Source: Lachnospiraceae bacterium
Lineage (GTDB): Bacteria; Bacillota; Clostridia; Oscillospirales; Ruminococcaceae
Length of the DNA stretch: 64,000 nt
Direction of reading: 5' to 3'
NCBI GenBank assembly: GCA_023664705.1
Contig: JAMPFE010000008.1
Location: forward strand, 1 to 64,000
The notes beneath the pieces were generated by a model. The model saw only the letters and a program-made list of their open reading frames with translations. It was not told the DNA's origin and did no database searches. A program made the translations under genes and the position numbers. This document shows positions 57,900 through 64,000 of this stretch, piece by piece; the stretch's first letter is position 1, and each line of letters opens with the position of its first letter.

Positions 57900-60113
57900 A
57901 TGAAGAAATCAAAACTTGCGGCTTCGCTGCTCGCAGTTACCGTTTCGCTTTCTACGTTGCTTGCGGGTTGTACGACAGTGCCCGATACCAGCAGCGGCGA
58001 CAGCTCCTCTAGCTCGTCTAGCAGCAGCTCTTCTAACGGCGGCGGCAACACCGATAGCACAAGCAGTGATAACGGCGGCAACAGCGATCCCGCACCCGAG
58101 GCTCCCAAGCTTGAATACGCGTCGGGCACCGTCCTCAGAATGGCGACGGGCTACAACAGCCCCGATACGGGTCTGTTCTTTGAGGCGACCTATATCGAGA
58201 GCAAGGGCAAGGATGGAGTTATCACGCTTGCGGACGGCAAGTCCTACAGCCCCGGCGACCTCAAGCCCACATGGGCGGCTATCGAAGAGCTGCTTGACGT
58301 GAAGTTCGAGAACAAGTATCAGGGCAGCAAGAACGCTTCTGCCGAGTGGGAGTACTGGAAGGAGCAGCTCGACCAGGTCGATATGGTCTGCGGTTCCGCG
58401 TCGGGTCTGAACGAGGCGGGCGCTGCGGGTCTGGTAGTTGACCTTGCGCAGTATCTTGACCAGATGCCCGATTTCAAGGCTTATCTGGACGCTAACCCCA
58501 TCGTTCGTCTGTCTATCGCGGGCGACGACGGTCAGGGCGGCATCGGCGGTATCTACTTCGCTCCGTATTTCGACGGCGTTGACGATATTGAGCGTATGCC
58601 TTTGATGAGAGTTGACTGGGTTCAGAAGCTGCTCGACGGCGACGGCGCTTTCGCGGCTGACAGCAGCGGAAACACTGCGGCTCCCGTTTATCAGCCTTAC
58701 ATGCCCACAAGCGGCAAGGTTCAGGTTCAGGTAGTTGAGAAGGACGGCAAGACCGTTAAGACTATCGAGAAGAACTACGACAAGGCGGGCAACATCGTTA
58801 AGAATATGAACGACGCGGGCTCCATGACGGGCGTTGACGCTGTAAATATGCTCCGCAAGTACATCGACGAGGCATATGACGGCTACTACGGAGCCACTCG
58901 TTCCGACCTGTTCTGCGGTCAGAACGCAGCTTGGGACGCAGACGAGCTCGTAGCTCTGGTTCGCTGCGTATGCGCTAACGCTCCCACGCTTAACGGCAAG
59001 GACAGCGTTCAGGGTATCTTCTCGCGTGAGGACGACAACAACCAGAGACGTGTTGATATGATGCGTTTCGCGGGCACTCTGTTCGGCGTTCGCGGCCTCG
59101 AGTCCAGAAAGGACTACCTGTATGTAGGCAACGACAACAAGCTTCATGACGCTCGTCAAGAGGAGGACGCTTACAAGGCGATGGAGATGATGAACGCTCT
59201 TACTCAGGAGGGTCTTATCTCCAAGTCCTTTATTGACATGTCCAAGGAGTCTACGCAGACGATGCTGGAGAACGACCTCGGCTTTATGCACTACGACTAC
59301 AACCAGACGCAGACCGCTTACAACGCTACCAAGCTGCAGGACGGCGAGATGTATATGGCGGTTATGGTTCCCGTTGCTCGTTGGAACGACGGCACGGGCG
59401 AGCAGTACATGAGATTTACCGAGTCCTGGCGTTCCGTTAAGACCGACGCATGGGCTATCTCCAAGGCCGGCGTAGAGGGCAACACGGATAAGCTGAACGC
59501 GGCTCTGTCCCTCATCAACTACGCTTTCAGCGAGGAAGGTCAGATCATGATGTCCTACGGTCCCGAGGTATTCAGAAAGTCCTCGACGTTCACTTTCAAC
59601 GGCAAGGAAATGCCCGAGATATCCGACGCGGCTTATGAAGAGCTTTGGGCGAAGGAGAACGGCAACTACACCAACTACGGTCGTAAGTGCCTCGGCTCTA
59701 CGCTGAGCTTCGTTAAGAGCCAGGCGTTTGAGTATCAGTGCACACACGAGGTCGGCAAGATAGGCGCGGGCTACATCTCCAACGCTATCGCCGCGGGCAC
59801 TATCAAGCACCCCGAGCTGGCGCTTGCCGATAATCCTTGGTACACCTCCGTTCCTACGGTTCTTCCGCTTACCAAGGCCGAGAACGATACTATCGCAGGT
59901 TACACAGAGCTCGGCTCCAACGGTAAGTTCAGCACCTCCAAGGAACAGAGCAACCTCTTTGTTGACATCATCGTAAAGGGTTATTCCGGCGAGGGCACGG
60001 GCTCCGCGGCAGAGTGCGCGGCTACCGTTGCGAACAGCTGGAACGGCGCTCAGTATCTTTCGCTCAACCAGGGCGCATGGGATATTCTGGTTGACGAGTT
60101 TGCAAACCTTTAA
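57900..60113 (+). CDS. Extracellular solute-binding lipoprotein
   Basis: The 737-residue lipoprotein has a signal peptide with lipobox LLAGC (Cys24) and a long Ser/Gly/Asn linker (about 30-70). A large binding domain follows, with WAAIEELLDVKFENKYQG near 125 and EEDAYKAMEMMNALTQEGLI near 425. It is much longer than usual CUT1 binding proteins (400-550 residues), as found for LipO/YtcQ-type proteins that bind larger oligosaccharides. Codon use is shifted to optimal codons, which suggests high expression. GAAGGAGG precedes the ATG. A strong hairpin follows at 60182. Confidence 0.9.
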   Translation: MKKSKLAASLLAVTVSLSTLLAGCTTVPDTSSGDSSSSSSSSSSSNGGGNTDSTSSDNGGNSDPAPEAPKLEYASGTVLRMATGYNSPDTGLFFEATYIESKGKDGVITLADGKSYSPGDLKPTWAAIEELLDVKFENKYQGSKNASAEWEYWKEQLDQVDMVCGSASGLNEAGAAGLVVDLAQYLDQMPDFKAYLDANPIVRLSIAGDDGQGGIGGIYFAPYFDGVDDIERMPLMRVDWVQKLLDGDGAFAADSSGNTAAPVYQPYMPTSGKVQVQVVEKDGKTVKTIEKNYDKAGNIVKNMNDAGSMTGVDAVNMLRKYIDEAYDGYYGATRSDLFCGQNAAWDADELVALVRCVCANAPTLNGKDSVQGIFSREDDNNQRRVDMMRFAGTLFGVRGLESRKDYLYVGNDNKLHDARQEEDAYKAMEMMNALTQEGLISKSFIDMSKESTQTMLENDLGFMHYDYNQTQTAYNATKLQDGEMYMAVMVPVARWNDGTGEQYMRFTESWRSVKTDAWAISKAGVEGNTDKLNAALSLINYAFSEEGQIMMSYGPEVFRKSSTFTFNGKEMPEISDAAYEELWAKENGNYTNYGRKCLGSTLSFVKSQAFEYQCTHEVGKIGAGYISNAIAAGTIKHPELALADNPWYTSVPTVLPLTKAENDTIAGYTELGSNGKFSTSKEQSNLFVDIIVKGYSGEGTGSAAECAATVANSWNGAQYLSLNQGAWDILVDEFANL

Positions 60114-60181
60114 TTTCACGGCATTATTCCTTAATTAGCGCAAAGCCGTTTTACGGTTTTGGAAATCCACGTTATGTTATC

Positions 60182-60206
60182 GAGGGGGAGAAGTCCTCTC
60201 CCCCTC
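60182..60206 (+). promoter_or_regulatory. Intercistronic hairpin after the binding-protein gene
   Basis: GAGGGGGAGA and TCTCCCCCTC form a perfect ten-bp stem 70 bp after the stop. There is no T-run. Such hairpins protect the 3' end of the binding-protein mRNA and raise its level over downstream genes. Confidence 0.75.
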
Positions 60207-60227
60207 TCAACATAAAGGAAGGTCTGT

Positions 60228-60818
60228 ATGTATAAGAAACAAATGATTTTTCAGCGCATAGTGTGCTACGCGATGCTTATTGCAGCCGCTTTGGTATTCG
60301 TCTATTCTTTGGGTCTTATGACCGATCTTTATGATGCCCTGTACACAACCATACGCAGTCCAAGCAATTTGGACAGAACTACTGTTACGGGCTCCAGGCT
60401 ATACTACGATATGCAGGGTTTCAACGGACAGTTCACGAATATATCGGTTATCCTTATTCTCGTGACGCTGTTTTTGTTCGTTACAAATACTCATTCCCGC
60501 AGGAAATACTACATCGGCAACTTTGTCGCGGTGGGTCTGTCTGCGGTATGCAACATAGGTGTGTCCGTGTGGACGCTCGGTCAGCTGGCAGTGTATAAGG
60601 AACAGTTCCTTCAGATCGATTTCGAGGCGCTTAAAACTCACTCGGAAACGATGAACACGCTTTACACCGACTCGACCTTCTGGTTCGATGTAAGCTACGG
60701 GGTCTTCGGGCTTCTGCTCCTTTTGACGGTGCTCCTTGTTGTTAATTTGATTTTGAAACTAATCGTGATGAAAGAAGAGAAGCGTCTTATCGGCAGCAGA
60801 AAGGATGTGAGAGCATGA
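60228..60818 (+). CDS. Four-helix membrane protein, unknown (importer locus)
   Basis: The 196-residue protein has four predicted helices (near residues 10-32, 72-90, 97-118 and 155-185). An outside loop of about 40 residues lies between helices 1 and 2, and there is a basic tail. I find no transport or enzyme motif. AAAGGAAGG precedes the ATG. It overlaps the next gene by ATGA and lies between the binding protein and the ATPase, which suggests that it works with the importer. Confidence 0.7.
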   Translation: MYKKQMIFQRIVCYAMLIAAALVFVYSLGLMTDLYDALYTTIRSPSNLDRTTVTGSRLYYDMQGFNGQFTNISVILILVTLFLFVTNTHSRRKYYIGNFVAVGLSAVCNIGVSVWTLGQLAVYKEQFLQIDFEALKTHSETMNTLYTDSTFWFDVSYGVFGLLLLLTVLLVVNLILKLIVMKEEKRLIGSRKDVRA

Positions 60819-61318
60819 TCAATTTCAACAGCGAGGAGATGGTCAAAAGAGACCGCCTCAGATACACCAAGAACAAGCTCTCCGCTAACCTTACGCTGCT
60901 GGCGATTTTGGTGAACGCGTTCTATTTCGTCAGTATCTATAAATCCGATGTGGGCTCGTATTATTACCGCTACATTATCGGAATTTCCGTTCTTTACAAT
61001 CTGATCTTTATGCTTGTGGCTTTCCTTGCCGAGGAGGGCGTTAAGTCATATAAGCTCGGCTATTCGTTTGTTCTCATAGCGATAGGCTTGGGGCAATTTA
61101 TCCGCATGTTCATCATACCCATGGACGCTCACAACACGACGTTTGCGAGCGGCGGCACGGAGACCGTGGTAATGGAGGGCGTGCAGTTCATTTACGTGAG
61201 CGTTTTGCTGATAGCGTCCGGAGTATTGTGCATAGTTGCGGGAATAATCAACATCGCCAAGTCCCGCGCGCTCAAGGAGCATCAGGCAGAAATCGATAAA
61301 AAAGCAAAAGGGAGCTAG
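60815..61318 (+). CDS. Four-helix membrane protein, unknown (importer locus)
   Basis: The 167-residue protein has four helices (near 25-43, 52-72, 80-100 and 122-147), a basic cytoplasmic start (MVKRDRLRYTKNKL) and a Lys-rich tail. It shares size and helix count with the preceding protein, though no clear sequence likeness is visible. It starts on the stop of that gene and ends three bases before the ATPase start, so all three are tightly coupled. No family is recognised. Confidence 0.7.
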   Translation: MINFNSEEMVKRDRLRYTKNKLSANLTLLAILVNAFYFVSIYKSDVGSYYYRYIIGISVLYNLIFMLVAFLAEEGVKSYKLGYSFVLIAIGLGQFIRMFIIPMDAHNTTFASGGTETVVMEGVQFIYVSVLLIASGVLCIVAGIINIAKSRALKEHQAEIDKKAKGS

Positions 61319-61320
61319 TC

Positions 61321-62385
61321 ATGAGTGATTTAAAATTACAGCATCTCGACAAGATCTATGACAACAAAGTCCAGGCGGTTTTCGATTTTAATCTTGACGT
61401 GAGAAACGGCGAGTTTATCGTGCTTGTCGGACCGTCGGGCTGCGGAAAATCAACGACGCTCCGTATGGTTGCGGGTCTTGAGGATATTTCCGCGGGCAAT
61501 CTGATCATCGACGGCAAGGACGTTACGAAGATGCCGCCCAAGGACCGCGATATTGCCATGGTTTTTCAGAACTATGCGCTGTACGGGCATATGACGATCT
61601 ATGAGAACATGGCGTTTTCGCTTATGCTGCGCAAGGAAAACAAGAACGAAATTCACCAGAAGGTGCTGTCGGCTGCCGAGATGCTCGGGCTTACAGACCA
61701 GCTGAACAAGAAGCCGAGCCAACTTTCGGGCGGTCAGCGGCAGAGAGTTGCCATGGGGCGCGCTATCGTGCGCACGCCGAAGGTATTCCTCTTTGACGAG
61801 CCGCTGTCGAACCTCGACGCGAAGCTCCGCGGGGCGACGCGCCGCGAGATACTGCTCCTGCATAAGAGGCTCCGCGCGACGATGCTCTACGTAACGCACG
61901 ACCAGACCGAGGCGCTTACGCTTGCGGACAGGATCGTATGTATGTCTATGGGGCACGTTCAGCAGGTGGGAACTCCTCTCGAGCTGTACGATACGCCCGC
62001 GAACCTCTTCGTGGCGGGCTTTATCGGGCTTCCGCCGATGAACTTCTTCGACGTTGACGTGAAGGACGGCGAGCTTATCTGCGACAGCTTTAAGGTGCCG
62101 CTCGCTCCCGAGGAAAAGGGCGCGCTTGAGCGCTACGAGGGCAGGACGATAACGCTGGGGGTTCGCCCCGAGGACGTTGCCGAGGGCGGAGACGTGAGCG
62201 TGAACGTGTTCTCGAACGAAAATCTGGGACAGACCACGCTTGTAAACGGCGTTGTCGGAAAGCACAGGATAACCTGTAAATTCCGCGAGTGGTGTACTTA
62301 CAATGCAGGCGATACGGTAAACGTTTCTTTCAAGAAAAAGCATTTCTTCGATAAGAACACGACCGACGCTATCAGTTTAAGATAA
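61321..62385 (+). CDS. ugpC: Carbohydrate ABC transporter ATPase (MsmX/UgpC-like)
   Basis: The 354-residue CUT1 ATPase has Walker A GPSGCGKSTTLRM (about 38-50), Q-loop VFQNYALYGHMT (about 80), signature LSGGQRQRVAMGRAIVRTPK (about 135-154), Walker B VFLFDEPLSNLD and switch His in YVTHDQTEAL. The C-terminal TOBE/MalK regulatory domain spans about 240-354. Firmicutes usually share one such ATPase among many importers; having it inside this operon ties it to this transporter. GGGAG is the ribosome site. Confidence 0.94.
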   Translation: MSDLKLQHLDKIYDNKVQAVFDFNLDVRNGEFIVLVGPSGCGKSTTLRMVAGLEDISAGNLIIDGKDVTKMPPKDRDIAMVFQNYALYGHMTIYENMAFSLMLRKENKNEIHQKVLSAAEMLGLTDQLNKKPSQLSGGQRQRVAMGRAIVRTPKVFLFDEPLSNLDAKLRGATRREILLLHKRLRATMLYVTHDQTEALTLADRIVCMSMGHVQQVGTPLELYDTPANLFVAGFIGLPPMNFFDVDVKDGELICDSFKVPLAPEEKGALERYEGRTITLGVRPEDVAEGGDVSVNVFSNENLGQTTLVNGVVGKHRITCKFREWCTYNAGDTVNVSFKKKHFFDKNTTDAISLR

Positions 62386-62398
62386 GGAGGCGCGACAG

Positions 62399-62977
62399 AT
62401 GGCACAAAAAACGTCCGCCAAACCGAGGCGGGGAATCAAAGAGTTTTTCCGCAAGATCATTGTTTCTCTGAAACGCTCTCCGCAGAATATAGCGATGCTG
62501 GTGCTTGCCGCGGCGTTCATCGTTTATTCGCTCAACCTTACGTCCATAGCGAATACCACGGCGAAGGTAAATCTGGCGAATATGGGTCAATGCGAGTTTG
62601 CGGCGATGCTGTTCTCCATTCTTGCGTTCGTGTGCTTCCTCAGAGCGTTTCCGAAGCGCCAGAAGCCGAGCTACGTTATGATAGCGCTCGTGTTTGTGAT
62701 GATGGCGCTGCTGGTATTTGTTGACATCGTTTACTATACCCGCATAATCGAGGCTGTTACGCGTACCGACCCGCAGCCTATCGCGATCACTGCCGATACG
62801 GCGTACATCGCCATTGCGCAGAATGTCGTGGTGGTGCACATCATTCTCATTGCGGCGGCTGCCGTGCTGCTTGCCGCGCTCCCCGTTTATTCCAAGATGA
62901 TCAGGAAGATCAACACGTCTATCGACGTTGAGGACAACGGCGAGCTGGAGGTTATCGATATTTCGGGCGAAGACTAA
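62399..62977 (+). CDS. Four-helix membrane protein, unknown (importer locus)
   Basis: The 192-residue protein has a strongly basic start (about 25 residues), four helices (near 28-48, 66-84, 90-115 and 137-160) and an acidic tail (VEDNGELEVIDISGED). TAAGGAGG precedes the ATG 13 bp after the ATPase stop. The helix pattern resembles the two proteins before the ATPase. The role is unknown. A long hairpin (62982-63028) follows. Confidence 0.7.
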   Translation: MAQKTSAKPRRGIKEFFRKIIVSLKRSPQNIAMLVLAAAFIVYSLNLTSIANTTAKVNLANMGQCEFAAMLFSILAFVCFLRAFPKRQKPSYVMIALVFVMMALLVFVDIVYYTRIIEAVTRTDPQPIAITADTAYIAIAQNVVVVHIILIAAAAVLLAALPVYSKMIRKINTSIDVEDNGELEVIDISGED

Positions 62978-62981
62978 TATT

Positions 62982-63028
62982 CAATGACGAAGCAACAGCA
63001 GTCCGCGAGGCTGTTGTTGCTTTCATTG
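62982..63028 (+). promoter_or_regulatory. Intercistronic hairpin
   Basis: CAATGA and GAAGCAACAGCAG pair with CTGTTGTTGCTTTC and TCATTG with few mismatches. Only three T follow the inner stem. It may stabilise the upstream mRNA or end part of the transcripts. Confidence 0.6.
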
Positions 63029-63047
63029 CAAATAAGGATAGGCGTTT

Positions 63048-63680
63048 ATGGCTAAGAAATCAAGTGAAAAAAAGAAAACGGAAACGACTGCCGCGGAAAA
63101 TTATTACGATTTGAAGATCGACGCGGTAGACAGGCTCGTAAACGCAAAGGACGCGCCCGAGGTTTCCGAGGCTGAAATACGCAAATACACCTCAAAGGGC
63201 AAATTTCATATTCCATCGTGGCTCAAGATTTTGTTTATAAAATTTTGGTTCAGCGGCGCAATTTGTTATTTCTTCCTTTGGGGTTTAGGTTTGTATCTGC
63301 AAAATCTCGACCTTATGGTCGCGCTCGCGATAGGGCTCGGGCTCGCGACGGACCTTATGGTAAATCATATTCTCCACACGTTTGAGCCTACCGAGGGCGC
63401 GTACGACAAGTGGATGATGATTCCGTTCAAGAAGTTCTGGTCGATTTTTCTGAACGTCCTGTACGCGGGTCTGATATTGTTCTGCGTGATACAGGCGTAC
63501 AACGTCATAAACACAATTCTCGTAGGCGACGTGGACGCGGCGGAGACCGTTGCCGTGGGCGTGGAGCCGCTGCTGTTCGGGCTGCTCTATATGGGCTTCG
63601 ATATGCTCTTTATCACGATAAAGAACACGATGGTGAAGATATTCCGCGACGCGGAAAAGAAGGTTTCGGGAAATAAGTAA
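63048..63680 (+). CDS. Four-helix membrane protein, unknown (importer locus)
   Basis: The 210-residue protein has a long charged cytoplasmic start (about 55 residues), then four helices (near 58-83, 87-110, 127-152 and 170-192) and a basic tail. The segment GLGLATDLMVNHILHTFEPT joins helices 2 and 3. I recognise no family. It stands between the ATPase group and the GH28 gene with 13 bp before the latter. It is the fifth small membrane protein in this locus. Confidence 0.7.
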   Translation: MAKKSSEKKKTETTAAENYYDLKIDAVDRLVNAKDAPEVSEAEIRKYTSKGKFHIPSWLKILFIKFWFSGAICYFFLWGLGLYLQNLDLMVALAIGLGLATDLMVNHILHTFEPTEGAYDKWMMIPFKKFWSIFLNVLYAGLILFCVIQAYNVINTILVGDVDAAETVAVGVEPLLFGLLYMGFDMLFITIKNTMVKIFRDAEKKVSGNK

Positions 63681-63693
63681 GTTGGGAGATAAT

Positions 63694-64000
63694 ATGATAA
63701 ACGTATTGTACGCGGGCTCCGTTTCCGCATGCTTTGAGCTTGAAAACAACACCCCGTATTACAGCGGGGAGGAATATACCGTAAGGCTGAACGGCGAGGA
63801 GGTCATGACGTCCGACAGGAACGTCTTTTCGCTCTATCCGCTGAAGCCGAATACGGAATACACGGTCGAGGTGGACGGGCACGAGCCCGTGAAATTCACG
63901 ACGATAAGCGAGGCTTGCGCGGTGAGCGTGAAGGACTTCGGCGCTGTCGGAGACGGCGAGCACGACGACACCGAGAGCATACAGACCGCGGTGAACTGCC
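63694..64000 (+). CDS. GH28 polygalacturonase-type pectinase (5' part)
   Basis: The first 102 codons are in the window. An N-terminal beta module of about 80 residues (fibronectin-III-like, with SLYPLKPNTEYTVEVDG) is followed by VKDFGAVGDGEHDDTESIQT, the hallmark start of the GH28 right-handed beta-helix. No signal peptide is seen, so this is probably an intracellular exo-acting galacturonidase that works on imported oligogalacturonides, with the methylesterase encoded upstream. GGGAG precedes the ATG. Catalytic residues lie beyond the window. Confidence 0.88.
   Translation, partial: MINVLYAGSVSACFELENNTPYYSGEEYTVRLNGEEVMTSDRNVFSLYPLKPNTEYTVEVDGHEPVKFTTISEACAVSVKDFGAVGDGEHDDTESIQTAVNC

Noticed and set aside
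57909..60119. 736-codon open frame on the minus strand opposite the solute-binding protein
   Set aside because: The plus strand has a lipobox, a strong ribosome site and family-like sequence; the minus frame is a composition artefact.
1..64000. tRNA, rRNA, integrase/att or transposase genes
   Set aside because: None could be recognised by eye; the accessory traits at 32.6-37 kb have no recombinase in view.

Overview
The window reads as a chromosome segment of an anaerobic gut-type Gram-positive bacterium. Class Clostridia, near Oscillospiraceae/Ruminococcaceae, is the most likely placement. This is inferred from lipoproteins, ECF-transporter S components (BioY, FolT), a THF riboswitch, a Firmicutes-type (type II) GalT, a sodium-type F-ATPase rotor, sigma-A-like promoters (TTGACA-17-TATAAT) and strong GGAGG ribosome sites. 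Coding DNA is G+C-rich while intergenic DNA is A+T-rich. No tRNA, rRNA, CRISPR array, transposase or prophage gene was seen.

Layout. 1-2.7 kb: end of an unidentified gene, then yajC, a TetR regulator, bioY and an AEC-family transporter. 2.77-2.95 kb: a promoter-to-terminator transcription unit without an ORF, a candidate small RNA. 3.0-5.0 kb: an ABC-2 exporter pair on the minus strand behind a palindromic operator. 5.0-20.7 kb: housekeeping genes (HAD phosphatase, purD, rRNA methyltransferase, transglutaminase/DUF58 pair, pgi, a small P-loop protein, rpmF, dnaE, pfkA, riboswitch-folT, proC, cyclophilin). 20.7-21.9 kb: gene-free DNA with a helically phased GCAG array, then about ten degenerate 60-95 bp repeats.

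21.9-32.6 kb: a plus-strand run that starts with a polysaccharide deacetylase carrying four exact 29-residue repeats, a bactofilin and a membrane-anchored protein. It continues without a visible break into the F-ATP synthase genes (atpZ-like, atpI-like, B, E, F, H, A, a 41-codon membrane ORF, G, D, C). The c subunit has glutamate at both ion-ligand positions, which suggests Na+ coupling. 32.6-37.0 kb is accessory: an XRE regulator, an A+T-rich lipoprotein with a C-C-C-H motif, unknown genes, an RHH protein and a metallo-hydrolase. Two truncated copies of the clpB start region lie between these genes, directly upstream of intact clpB.

39.6-51.4 kb: glmM, a FucI/AraA-like isomerase with xylulokinase, a GH3 xylosidase-type enzyme, type II galT and a GH36 alpha-galactosidase, i.e. 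use of plant xylo- and galacto-oligosaccharides. 51.4-53 kb: a lipoprotein with six PepSY repeats, five nearly identical. 53-64 kb: a pectin locus with an AraC regulator, a pectin methylesterase, a CUT1-type ABC importer (two permeases, a large binding lipoprotein, an MsmX/UgpC-like ATPase) interleaved with five small multi-pass membrane proteins of unknown role, and a GH28 polygalacturonase cut by the window end.

Most notable: the repeated clpB-start cassettes, the importer with its set of small membrane proteins, the 10.5-bp-phased GCAG arrays, the small ORF inside the atp operon with a possible AUA start for atpG, and the unidentified small RNA.
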